From: Oegoconia quadripuncta
Taxonomy: Eukaryota; Arthropoda; Insecta; Lepidoptera; Autostichidae
Direction of reading: 5' to 3'
Assembly (NCBI GenBank): GCA_949316235.1
Contig: OX438741.1
Coordinates: forward strand, 11,161,124 to 11,225,123
DNA length: 64,000 nucleotides
Numbering within the stretch: the first letter of the stretch is position 1; the number at the start of each line of letters is the position of its first letter. Shown one piece after another: positions 20,285 to 31,800 of this stretch. The position numbers and the translations under genes were made by a program. The notes under the pieces are model-generated. The model did no database searches. It saw nothing but the letters and a program-made list of their open reading frames with translations, and was not told the DNA's origin.

Positions 20285-23200
20285 TATATTTTATGTATAA
20301 TAAAGGTACGCATTTACTTACAAGCGTGCTTCTATTCGAGGTGCTTAGGACCTATATTCTGCCGGAGTCCATGTTTACAAGTAGGAAAATTCAATACATT
20401 TAAACCTATCCAGTTTTATCTATACACTGAGATAACAATTATATGCTTACACGAATGTCTCTCGAAATCAGGCAATGTTGAATTCGTTGCCTTTGTGGTT
20501 AACTAACCACTATCTCTTGAGTTATGTTGCCCTAGTACTTGTCTTACTATGTTCTTGTGACGTGACGCAAGTCACTTTAAAATTCAAGTTCGAACACAAT
20601 TCTTGATTCATTTTGTTTGACATTTCAGTCCTCAGATTCTCTAATAAGCAAATATTTTTTTAAATCGGCTCATGTCACAGAACTTTCAACACAACAAGAT
20701 GGACAAGTGGGAAACTCAGGCTACATAATATGTATACCTATTCTATACAGTCGAGAGAAATTATGAAAGGTTCATTGGCGCAGGCTCTATGTATGGCCAG
20801 GGTAGGTAGCCATACTAGAACAAAAAAACCAGCACGGTCGATTTCGGTATGACCACATTATGTGCAACATGTCCAAACTATTCATAGTAGAATACCCTGT
20901 GTGTTCATGTTGTCCTGGTATTTTCTGTACCAATATGACGTAAAATGACACATTTGATTTGCACGATCTAATTTTCTGTTGCTAGAAGAGATGATGAAGC
21001 CAAACGAACTAAAACTGGGATTTGGTTATATTTGTATTAAGTTAATAGATGATAAATAGAAAATAATACGAAAAATATAATCAGGGATGACGTTTTAAAG
21101 ACAAGTCATACAATGAATGAAGCAAATTAAGTGTGTTTGGGATCGTAGGAAGTCTTTGGTCTCCTCTACCCCTACAAACAAGCGTGACTTTATGTATATG
21201 TTGAAAATGATCCGCCAGGCAAGGTCACTCAACACCGCCACTCAATAGAACGCACTGGCTAATGGTAGTAGCTTTGTAGGATTGATGAAGCCGAATAATA
21301 GAAACGTAATTAATCAAAAGATGCTCTTGCAGTTGTTTTTGTGTATAAATGCTGATGTAACAAAAGCGGCCCAATGTTAAAACCCGCTAAAATTTGTAGA
21401 TTACAAAAAATAAAACAAATTCTTCAACCGCATTTTAAAGTAACCTCCATTCCGCGCACAGCTAAAGTACCAGGGACGCATGAACAAAGAGCGGTGGCCG
21501 GCAACGGTGTCGCATTAGCGCGGTGGCGGCGGAGCAGGCACCTACATAATTTAGTTATAATGACGCGCTCGTTACCTCGCGCGCCATTAATGTATGTGTG
21601 AGTGTGAGTCACATAGTAGTATACAATGTGCTTTGTACATTGGCTGGATGCAACATGTTTGTATAATGATGGTCCTACAAATACATAATCAGTAACACAT
21701 AACATAATATCTAGCTCCTCATCCTTCCAACAGCTACTGTCCGTATTTCAACAAACTGCAAATGTCAAAGAGGTAAATATATTCTAGATAAATATGTGAG
21801 TTATCGACAAGTCCGATCTATGAACTCGCAAATCTCTAATGATGAACACCGAATGATACAGTCCAAAAAGTTCCTAACAAAGTAGGTACCCATAATCTAA
21901 CGACAAAATGGGCACATTACGGGTCAGCTTGTTCATGCAAGATCGATCTAGGGTCAATCAAGCGGTCCGCACAAATTATGTTCAGGATTAATCCTCGGGC
22001 GTGTTTAGCAATTTTACACAAAGGCTTGATTGACAGCAAGACCAAGAATGCAATATTATCATCGTCATCAAGAAACCTCAAGATGCCGAAGAAATTTGTA
22101 ACGAAGTAAAAAAATGTTAAACAAATACAATTTTTTTAATGATGTAAATAGAATTGTTCAAATAAAATGCTTATTAGAAGCAACGAAATTGAAGAAACAC
22201 AATTTTGCCTATCAAAAGAGGCAGTTATAATTTCACATTCGTTGGTTGTTCATGGCCGTGTTTCGTATTTCGAGGTCATGGAGACCCATTGTTGACGCCT
22301 CGGCGCCAAAGTCTCGCGTCCCGCAAAAATTCCGTCCGCAATATCCGGTAAAATTCAGGCGGAACGATAATCAACTAGAGTTGCTGGCTGGAAGAGATTT
22401 GGACGGATCAGCGAGCGCTCCGAATTCTGCGAAAATGGACCGAGCGTCGATTGCAGCTGGTTTTACGCAAGAATTTTTGGAAATGAATAATCAGCTCGTC
22501 CATTTGACTGGAAACGTTGAAATTGCATCGCCTCTGTTCAGAGCAAAATGCACTCATTGTGTTTTAAATAATGTGTAACCATTGTTGTTTCGTATAAATG
22601 TATTTATATTTAGGTACATAATCAATCCTCATCCATCACACAGGGTTTACCTACAATAGTCTGGCACTCCCAGCTGTTCTTATGAATTGGTACTAAATAT
22701 AATAATAACAAATACCTTTGCGTAATCAAAAAAACCTCATTTATATTATCTAGGTATGTACCCAATTGTTGATATTAGTTATCTATCACCCTTGTCTGGC
22801 TGGATATCTTTGCCATTCATATTGTGTGGTCATGACCTTGGCTGATACGAGTAGACATAAACATTGAACTATGCTAACTCTATATCATTACTATGTTTTC
22901 CTAGTAACGTTTCTTGTTTAAGTTTTGAAATGAGGATTTTTCTAATGGTGTTGTGGATTCATCATCTACTGCCGGCTACGGCAAATTTATCAATTTGCAC
23001 AACATTAAAAAGTGACTTCATCTAGTCTTTCGCTGACTTCATTATTTCTAACGTATCGACGTTGAAGAAAGGGATTCAATCAGTGGGATAACATTATCCT
23101 TCCAGAAACTTCATTAGTTAAAAATGAAATGGTAGGTAAAACGATAGTCATATTCTATACAGTCAGTCAGAGTCAGCTTGCCTTAATTTTAATATTATTA

Positions 23201-23509
23201 GGAAACCAAAAAGCTAGTCTCCGACAGCGGCTGTGTTCGTTTATTTATTATTGTAATTTTCTTCATCTGACTTGGTTGACCGTCCTTTTATATTGTAACA
23301 GTTTCTATTTGCTAAAATCAGAAAATAGTATCTGTCTGGTCCTTGACCGTCTTATCGAGCAATCGAGGACAACAAATTGACAGAAAATATAGATTCCATT
23401 GAACAAAAGTACTCTACTGTATACCGAATTTCGGTTTCGAGTATTTCATTCGACACTCGCCACTATAAACATTTGAAATTCAACTTCACATAAAGCAACT
23501 ATAAAGTAT
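20285..23509. other. Long single-copy region, no repeat recognised
   Basis: About 3.2 kb without identifiable transposon sequence. The frame at 22246-22578 (110 codons, +) lies in a moderately GC-rich block. It has no recognised domain, and no acceptor/donor pair was found that fits an exon. A GC patch lies at 21470-21570. At 22753/22754 a pyrimidine-containing TATTATCTAG abuts GTATGT. Confidence 0.45.
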
Positions 23510-23748
23510 AATAATAATAATAATAATAAATATTTCGGACACTTACACCAATCATCTAGTCCCAAACTAAGCAAAGCTTGTGCTTTGGATACTAGATAAC
23601 GGATAAACATACATAAATATTTATATAAACATCCAAGACTTGGGAATAAATGTTCGTATTCATCACACAAACATTTACCCCTCGCGGGATTCGAACCCGC
23701 AACCGTTGGTTTCGCTGATAGGGCCACTATCCACTACACCAATCGGTC
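23510..23748 (-). mobile_element. tRNA-derived SINE, family A, copy 3
   Basis: The minus-strand head GACCGATTGGTGTAGTGGAT and B-box GGGTTCGAATCCCGC are intact. The body ends in an (ATT)n tail at 23510-23530. It is one of the least diverged copies and interrupts otherwise single-copy DNA. Confidence 0.9.
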
Positions 23749-25136
23749 ACTACACAAAGTATGTCTAAAGTTTTACGTTTTAAACTACGTTTTACTCTCA
23801 TGATTTTTGGAATCAAAAACTCAAAAACCGCCCACCAGGTCACCAACGCGTTATTTTTAAAAAGATTTTTAAAGTTCGAATAATGGGTGTGAGTAACCGT
23901 TGGAGGCACTTGACACATCGATTGGACGATAACAACTACTGCAAAAGCCATACATATGCATCGAGAAAACTCAAAATTTGTAGCGTATTAAATTGATCTC
24001 AGACAGAAGACAAGGATTTTTTCAACGAGATTAACAACGTTTGATGTACACCGTTACCTTTCCCCTCACCACCCACGTTCCCAAGTACCGTCGATGAGGC
24101 TTAAATACATTAATCGCCGACAACAGTCGGCTGCTCTTTACGCCCCCTAACATTTTTGCCGCCTCGTTGTCGCCCTAAGGGGAACCACTTGGCACGCTCG
24201 TGTAACTAACCCTGGAGCTTCGTTTCCGATCGATGCTGACGCTTTCTTTATATTTCTTGATACTTATTAGTAATACAAGTAAATCTTAATTTTTTATTGT
24301 CAAATGAAGTGTATTTAAAGGGCGGTTTCTTTTAAACCAGTATTTGAGACAATCTAAAATCAGTCAATTTGCGTCCAAATACAACCACCGGCTCGGAAAC
24401 GTAATGTGAGGAAGAACGCATGCAATATACCACTATCGCTAGTGGTATATATAATCTGTAATAGTTTTATGTAGGAGTTTTTAACGCTCCAACTACATTT
24501 ACGTTGAAAAAGTCTATACAACGGCACATATCTTCCTGCCTGACCATTATTGTTTGGTTTTATAGTCCGCAGGAAATTCGCTTAGTTGTTAATGTAAAGA
24601 TTGCCTATTTCCTGAAGACAATTTCGAGCAATTTTCACCATACGTTGTTGGCCAGGGAGCAAACATAACTTATATTGCTTGTCGCCCTTCCCGGCGGTTT
24701 CCGCTCTCTCGGCCGCTTGGTTGGCCTTTAAGCCTTAATCACATTAACAAGTGAGGGCGTTCAGTTCAGCGAGCAGAAGTTTCGCAATTCGTATACCCAT
24801 ACACATGTTTTGGGAACGTTGTATGAATGCCTTGTTTTTCAGAAGTCCGTTCTTATTAGTTGTTCTTTCTTAAGGCGCTTTGAAATCAAGTCTCACGTTT
24901 TTAATTCACAAATTAGGCAATTCTTTCAAGAGAACTACCTAGGTAGTAACCTATTTATTTTTATTTTGTAGTGATTGATTATAGTCCAAAATTTAAAATA
25001 CAGTCAACGGAAGTCTTTGCTTCTCCAGTCGTTTCTAATCTGTTCTTTGGCTATTTTTCCAATAGATATCCACTTGTATTAAATTCCTCATATATTTCTG
25101 CTCTATCATTTGCTATCAGGCTTCAACCTTCAAACT
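23749..25136. other. Single-copy DNA with GC patches and a perfect hairpin
   Basis: No gene is supported. Locally GC-rich, repeat-free patches lie at 24040-24240 and 24640-24780. ATATACCACTA (24425-24435) and TAGTGGTATAT (24440-24450) form a perfect stem with a TCGC loop. Confidence 0.45.
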
Positions 25137-25215
25137 TGAAATACTTCTTTCAATGTAAGATACACAGATAGGTACAACATCATTCTATTAGTCAGTATGT
25201 CCTAACTACCAACGC
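25137..25215 (-). repeat. LINE/SINE 3' module fragment
   Basis: CTTCTTTCAATGTAAGATAC and CCAACGCTTCGGAAAAGCAT match the longer minus-strand module at 49617-49795. The fragment is short and has no coding sequence. Confidence 0.5.
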
Positions 25216-25644
25216 TTCGGAAAAGCATCTGACGGAAACATTCTTTGATAATGTTGTTTCGATATGATCTTATTTTTTTCCTCGAGGTATAAATGTTACA
25301 ATTAGTGTTACGAATCCCATCGACCACGTACGTAACCAATCCGATACCACAAATGTTAATATTGCTTAATATAAACATAGGGTCTATCCTTATTTTTATA
25401 TAATTTATCCTTAAATTACAATATTTTTGCCTATTTTGGATAACAACGAATGTTTTTGTTATATATTCTTATATAAATTGTAGGTATTCTTGTATAAACT
25501 GTACAGGAACAGTTATAATGTTCATTTCTTTCACCCTGTGTTGAAGACTGTCATATTGATGCAGCTTATAAATCACTCGTTGGCAGCACGAAAGTTCTTG
25601 CAGCTCAGCTACTAGCCCCAAAGTACAATAGCGTAGGTAGGATA
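25216..25644. other. AT-rich flank of the mariner insertion
   Basis: No gene is seen. The TA at 25643-25644 is the left target-site copy of the mariner element. Confidence 0.5.
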
Positions 25645-26887
25645 CGAGGGCGACACTAGAAATTTTTAGGACTGGCCACTATTAAACGATATAACAAAAA
25701 AATAAGCTCGAATTTTGAAAATGAACTCTTTGCCCATATTACTGTGTATGCATTTCATTCATTTGTCATTTGTTTTACGATTTGGCGGCATATTGAAAAT
25801 TATCTCTGTCACGTTAGCTTGAATTTAACGCAAGAAAATTTTCGTGCAATGATTTTTCATGACTTTCGATGTCATTTAAGTCAACAAGAAAGTTATGATA
25901 GACTTCGATTGGCCTTTCACGATGAAGCCCCTTCTCGTGCCACTGTTTACAACTGGTTTAATGAGTTTAAACGTGGTCGTACTAATCTCACGGCCTTCTA
26001 CGGCAACGACCGAATATAACATCAGTGTTGTGCTGTGCGGCATATGATAGAGACTGACAAAAGAGTGACCTATCAGGAGATTCAGACAAGATTAGGCATC
26101 GGTATGAGTCAAGTGCACCAAATCCTCCATGAAGTTTTAGCGGTCAGGAAGCTTTGTGCCCGGTGGACACCTCATAATTTGACAGAGGCCCAAAAATGGT
26201 CGTGGTGATTGGTGCCGTGAAATGGTTCAAAGATTTAACCGGCACCTCTGTGCTCCGCGTGTAAATGCTGTGTTCGACATACTTACGGGTGACGAAAGCT
26301 AGATTTACAGTTATGATCCTGAAACTAAAAGACAGTCTGCTGAGTGGGTGTTTCCTTCCGAGGAGTTGCCAACTAAAGTGAAAAAAGGTCGAAGCGTAGG
26401 AAAAAAGAAGGTGGCCTCGTTCTACGGAAGGACAGGTCATTACGCAACAATTGTTTTAGAGGATCGAAAAATAGTTACTACAGAGTGGTACACTAACAAT
26501 TGTTTGCCACGTGTCTTGGAAAAGTTCTGGAGAAAGGACCTCGCAGTAGGATCCTCCTTCACCACGACAACACCTCGTCGCACACCGTCAAGCAAACGAT
26601 CGACTATTTGGCGACGTCGGACGTGGAATTATTAGGTCACCCGTCGTATGGCCCCGACCTCGCACCTTGTGATTTTTATTTATTCCCGAAAATAAAAGAA
26701 AAACTTCGAGGAAAACGTTTTATGGACGCCGAGGAAGCTGTGGCTGCGTTTCAAAAGGCCGTCGAAGGAACCCCTAAGGACGAGTGGGCATAGTGAATGG
26801 ACGCTATTTTGGGAAGGTATAATAAAACTAATTACTTGCTAGTTTGTTTAGTTTTTCATTTTCTAAAAACATTCAGTGTCGCCCTTG
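25645..26887 (+). pseudogene. Full-length but dead mariner (DD34D) transposon
   Basis: This 1243-bp element is bounded by TA at 25643-25644 and 26888-26889. The terminal inverted repeats start CGAGGGCGACACTAGAA on the left and CAAGGGCGACACTGAA in reverse on the right. Transposase remnants follow the family order. The N-terminal paired-type helix-turn-helix (LNLTQENFRAMIF..., ATVYNWFNEF) is in 25744-26000. YQEIQTRLGIG and a WTPHNLTEAQK linker come next. The catalytic triad Asp codons are at 26291 (GDES), 26566 (LLHHDN) and 26671 (APCDFY), with exactly 34 residues between the last two. Lesions include a small deletion/frameshift near 25995-26035, a TGA at 26206-26208 with a frameshift, a TAG at 26300-26302 replacing the usual Trp, and a frameshift near 26505-26545. 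The frame ends early at 26791-26793. It cannot encode active transposase, though its ends might still be bound in trans. Confidence 0.93.
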
Positions 26888-26889
26888 TA

Positions 26890-27870
26890 TGATACCGTGA
26901 AAATAGTTTAGTTAAGTAAATCATGTTGCAATATTATTCTTTAACAATTCTATAAGTGACCCCACTGATCTCGACAGTATTAGCCACACACAGTACAGGT
27001 TGTTAATCCAAACGCATCCTACTGATCTGAACTCATAAGTCTTCTTATACAGTAACGTAAACAGGTGTCCTGTATGGCATGTTAAAAATTTATACACATG
27101 CTTGTCATGCAAGTTTCCCACGACGACGAAGTTTTGATTTACCGATGACGTGTGCACATTTGGTATTTGGGTATTCTGATTTTCCGCCATTTGCACCATA
27201 GCTATGCGACCCGAAAGTCGTAATGACGTTCGCCGTCCCCTTCTGCCCGCCCCGCTCATTACCCACCCTCCTTCGTTGATTGATTGATTCATTCGCGCGT
27301 CTCGTAACGATAAGTGCTCAGTTTAGCCTGTTATCAACTGGGGCTGCAGTAATTTGGAAGTCTTTAACAGACTGTACCAGAATTGTATAATCTTCAACTA
27401 CTGCGTCTCTATTATGTAGCAGTTAGGTAGTTGACAGCCTACACAAATCCGTTGTTGAAATATATGCCTTTCCCAGGTGTTCTCATCGCTTATAACTATT
27501 AGAATTTACTTTATGTGCGTGTTGGACAGGCAGGTTAGTAGCGATTGCAGAAATACCCTGATTTTCACTTGAACTCATGTAATATTGAGGATTAGTAATG
27601 GGCACTTCTAGCTTAATGTGTATATTGATAATAAATTAAGTTGCCAAAGGATATATCCTAAAAATAGGGGGCAATGAAACTACATAAATCTCTGAATATT
27701 ATCTTTCTTCCCAAGTCTAGATTTGACTACTATTCAACGAAGCAATGCTCGCGACCCTTCCGGCCGTGCAAGACAATTGTTTTATTTATAAATATATTTA
27801 TTAATCTAATTCAGTATTTTATTTAGGTATAATCTTTGTTATTAGCTATAGGTATTTATTTTGTAGTTGA
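26890..27870. other. Single-copy DNA, no repeat recognised
   Basis: No transposon sequence is seen. The 123-codon minus frame at 26921-27292 overlaps a GC-rich patch (27190-27310). It has no recognisable domain and lacks convincing splice signals, so it is not called as a gene. Confidence 0.4.
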
Positions 27871-27930
27871 TTAAAAATTTTTGATTTCAGGTACGTTATT
27901 CTTCAGGAAAATATTCTCCAGGTACGTGTA
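27871..27930 (+). promoter_or_regulatory. Candidate recursive splice site or microexon
   Basis: TTTTTGATTTCAG (acceptor ending at 27890) is directly joined to GTACGT, a usable donor. Downstream, TTATTCTTCAG ends at 27906 and a second donor GTACGT starts at 27922. This permits a 31-nt (27891-27921) or 15-nt (27907-27921, five codons) microexon, or a zero-length ratcheting point. The orientation agrees with the NOL4-like exon 35 kb downstream. The sequence shows splice-signal juxtaposition only; use is inferred. Confidence 0.4.
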
Positions 27931-29605
27931 ACACCAGGTCGACAGGTGGACTATACGCTAAATGTCGCAAGAATTGCAGGATTGGCCGATCTATTATAGT
28001 CTTTCAAAATGTTTGTTGCCTTATTCATTTCCGCTTAATGAATAACCTGTCACCGATTCTTAGCCCTTTATGTCACTTTTCACTCCATAGAACACTGTGT
28101 TTAATAACCACGTTTCACTGCTGATGAATTTCGAAAATCACATTTCATCACGACAATTTTATTGAACTGATTTTACTTCACGAAATTTTCACATTTCCAT
28201 CATTGTCGGTCGTGAATTGGATATTTTGACCGACAATTTAACATTATGAATCACCTTTCGCTCTTCAAGCCGCAAAGTATTTCTGTATTTCTATAGGAAA
28301 ACATCTTTATTCGTTTATTTATGGCGATGTCGTTCCGGCGAGGGCATTTCACCCGCTTTGGTTTATGATGGTGAATTGTTAAAGTCGGTTTATGGGCTAT
28401 CCCGCGATATGACGCGAGACCACGATGAAATGCTTTCTATGACATCGTTCAGTGCATAATGGATGTTTTGCGTTTTGTTTCAGCTTTTGCTTGAGTTGAG
28501 ATGGTAAAATTATTCCGCTTTAGCATCTTGCCTCGGTCTATAGCTAATATGCTCTCTTTTTATGAGTTCTAACGCTTATGAGTCTTTTAGTTCATAGAAG
28601 TTCATTATGTAATTTGGTAGGCGCTGGACTTAGTTTATAATCCCATATAACTTTAAATCGTTGCTTCACTTATACAAGTAATTTCTCATTGTCATACATA
28701 ATGTTCGTTGTCACCTTTTTAGCATAATTTAGATTTTTTTTATGATAAAACAGAGACAAGGAACCTATTTGTAAAACGGATTCCAAAATGTTTGGAAAAC
28801 GGTTAAAATATGAAGATGCTGTGGACAATTTAATGTTAATTCGATGATATAGTTAAACGATCGGACACGTAGGAACTGATCTCGACTTTTGGATTCACAG
28901 CAATATTGGTATCGCGTAGAGTCATCTCAAAATCCAATTCTCTGGGTACTATATTTGGGCAGGTAACATGATCTGCGACTCCAAGGGGTCACTAATTTGT
29001 TTACTGCAATACAAAGTTGTGTTGTATAAATCTGGAACACGCCTAAAGAAATGAGATAAATTCATTTTTGGCAGTGATCATCAATTTCTGAAAGGTTACT
29101 ATCATAACCGTATAAAAATTATATCCTAAATCGATGCGAAACTCCATTTTTAAACTATCTGTTAAGTTACATATACCTATAACAAAGAATTCTGATAGGT
29201 GCAACAGAGCATAGTTTGAAGTCGGTTTTCTTGAATAAGTAGATATTGATTGTATTTGTCCAGGATTCCATTTTCGCCTTACTTTATACTTACTTACAAA
29301 TGGATCTTTGTCTCCATAATTAAACGATGCGATCCAGTTTCCTTAAACCCATTGTCCGGGATTTTCACTTAAATCGTGTCTTTTCTTTAAATTTTGTCTT
29401 TATTTCAATAGGTAATGTTAATGCTACAGAGTTCTGCAATCATTAATTCATACTCTGGAACCTTACTTAGAATTTGCCGTGCAACTGATCAATGCTATTT
29501 ACATGCAATTACGGTTGGAGGTGCAAGCTTGTATACGACAATTTTCTGCGATTCGAACCGAAGTACCCTAGGCATATTGCGTGAGAGTTGCGAGATTTGT
29601 CTCCG
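27931..29605. other. Single-copy block, possibly regulatory
   Basis: No repeats or genes are recognised. Sequence complexity is high for such an AT-rich window, notably 27935-28460. ATTGTCGGTC (28202-28211) and GACCGACAAT (28228-28237) form a perfect 10-bp inverted repeat. At 29411/29412 a long T-rich tract ending CAATAG abuts GTAATG, a weaker candidate ratcheting site. Confidence 0.45.
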
Positions 29606-29653
29606 CCCTAATTACATTCAGGAGCAAACAAATTGTGGGGAATGTAATTAGGG
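29606..29653. promoter_or_regulatory. 14-bp perfect inverted repeat with TAATTA cores
   Basis: CCCTAATTACATTC (29606-29619) and GAATGTAATTAGGG (29640-29653) are exact complements separated by 20 nt. Each arm holds a TAATTA homeodomain-type core. The arrangement suits paired homeodomain binding, or a hairpin. It lies in repeat-free DNA. The overlapping 78-codon frame (29415-29651) has no recognised domain. Confidence 0.5.
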
Positions 29654-31179
29654 GATCTGAACAGGGAAGGACAAGCTCGTTTAGATAAAGCGTTTAAACA
29701 GTGAGGAGTTAGGAGACTTTCTCTGATTCCTTCACTTCAAATTCTGTTTCGGCTAAATCTAACATAATCGCATGCCTATAATTTAGAGATCTCTCATTAA
29801 TCACCCTGTCTGTCAGTGATTTTATATGTGATCGATCCCTTCTCATCCTGTCACCCAAACAACGGATAACATCACCAATTTATTCGAGCGTGAGACTCAG
29901 TTTTAATTGAGAAAATTATACGAGTCAATCAAAACTCGAGTTCAATATCCAAAAGTACCAGGCCATCAGAGGACGTACGAAGCTAAATTAGCAGCGGCGG
30001 CGTTATTGAGGACGCAATCGCGTGCATTAAGCGTAGGTAGTGCATGCGCTTGGTGACAGGCCGGCCCGTGCCGCCCGCCTCGAGCCCGACGGTAATTACG
30101 GCCGCTCGCCTGGTAATTTATGACCGCCTGTTACCGCCGGCCGTCCGGTAAATGTCGCTAGCCAGAGATGTTTCTTTTTTTTTGTATTTCATTGGGGAAA
30201 GTGTTTTTCTTTATGTATTTTGCCAGGAGCGTGCGTCGTGAGAATTGCAGGTTTACTTATTTCATCACGAGGCCAGAATTTCTAGACACAGTAGAATTCT
30301 ATTGTTTAGGTAACTGCCATCTAGGGTAATTTGCCATACTACTGTGGGTTATTATGATTTGTTTAGTTGCTGTTAACTAGATAAATAGCAAACACTCAAA
30401 TCGTGTGGGATACGAAGAACCTACCTATTAGGTCAGTAATATTTAATTACGTAATAATTGAACATTTTGTAGGTAGACACCTAACATTATCATCCATCAC
30501 GTCACCATGCTAAAAATCACCCTATTTCAACAAGTAGGTAGGTAGCTCGGAGCAAATCCTTTGTAGGTAACAAACAAAGCTCGCTCACAGAAATAAATAA
30601 AAATGAAGTTCGCCTTCCGGGCCTTAGCAGCACGTCTCGCAGCCAGACGCATTGTTCTTGTGGCGCTCCGAGACGCGGATTCCACTCGCTCGGACGACGC
30701 AGGGATATGAAAGTGTGCTCGGTAATTAGCCTGCGCTGTGACTGCGCTTCGTTTTTGTGGCACTTTTATGCTTTATGGAACCCTGGTACGGATACATAGA
30801 CTAACTACGAATAAGATGAAATATAAGCCAAATTTATTCTTTCAGGTTGCCAGTATTCTGTGGTACAAAATACAACCATAGAATACATAATAGTACATAA
30901 CAAGTACATAATTAACTTATGTAATAATAATCCTACCATCGTAAGCTAAATAGTGTGTAACATAGAAATTCGTAGCTTATAATTCTTAAAATTATTTGGA
31001 ATGTAGGACTTTACACTAATGAAAATCCTTGGAGCGAGTTCGTTTTCAGTAGTGGAACAGCAGCATAATTAGAGAAAGGTTGGATGGAACGATGATTGAT
31101 GATGATGATATAGAAACTTAATAATCTCATTGAACGATCTCTACTACGAGTTCTCTAATCTCTAAATAGTATAAAATAA
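29654..31179. other. Single-copy DNA with a TAATTA/GGTAA GC-rich island
   Basis: The island at 29985-30165 is GC-rich and repeat-free. It contains GACGGTAATTACGGCCG, CCTGGTAATTTATGACC and GTCCGGTAAATG, so GGTAA recurs three times with AT-rich cores. A second GC patch (30595-30760) is open on minus (78 codons), with no domain. No gene is supported; regulatory function is inferred from composition only. Confidence 0.45.
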
Positions 31180-31346
31180 AGTCGCCATCCGCGCCTGTTC
31201 GTTTGTGTGCTAGGCTAGATGTTCTAAACCTCACAACGGATTTGGATATGGTTTTCGCTATCATAATACAAAATTTCATACATAGGTATTAATTTAGTTT
31301 ATTTCGAAATCCATGCAGACGAGGTCACGGGCCGAAAGCTAGCTAT
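31180..31346 (+). mobile_element. Non-autonomous Helitron-like element
   Basis: ACAACGGATTTGGATATGGT is followed by ATGCAGACGAGGTCACGGGC and CGAAAGCTAG. Order and spacing match the element at 43855 and the CTAG terminus at 35301. No coding sequence is present. Confidence 0.6.
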
Positions 31347-31598
31347 AAAGTGGTGCATCCGCTGACGACATGCCTGGCGGGCTTCTGTGGGCAACGACGG
31401 CCTCAGTCCTCTTCCGTGACTCTCAGACGGTAACTATTATCTAATCTGTGACGGAGCGGGTGAAGCACAGAGCAACCACGTAAAACTAGCGGGAACAACG
31501 CATCGCGGTGGAATCAGTGTTTCCACTTTTAGGATTTTGATGCCTTTAGGGCGAAATGCCTTCTCTTGAAGTCATTAAGTAACTCTTTAATGTTGTTG
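31347..31598. other. GC-rich single-copy patch
   Basis: No gene is recognised. Composition is GC-rich at 31355-31505, without splice signals or repeats. Confidence 0.4.
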
Positions 31599-31800
31599 TT
31601 TTTTTTTTTTTTTTTTTTTTTTTTTATTGAAGAGGTGGGCAAACGAGCAAGAGGCGCACCTGATGGTAAGTGTCACCGCTGCCCATAACCATCTACGGAA
31701 ACGGAAGATCCGCAGTGGCGTTGCCGGCCTTTAAGGAAGGAATATGCTCGCTTCTTGAAGGTTCCCAGATCGTATCGGTTCGGAAAGACATTGTTGTCTT
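31599..31800 (-). mobile_element. LINE 3' end with ORF2 C-terminal codons
   Basis: A 27-bp T run (31599-31625) marks the poly-A tail on the minus strand. Reading inward, the UTR (AGAGGCGCACCTGATGG on +) is followed by codons for [25 protein letters not shown] in reverse. The same C-terminus lies at 36547-36800, where it begins TTLWNGLP. The long tail suggests a relatively young insertion. Confidence 0.75.

Noticed and set aside
26921..27292. 123-codon minus-strand open frame
   Set aside because: It has no recognisable domain and its composition follows a local GC patch. No start context or splice signals distinguish it from chance.
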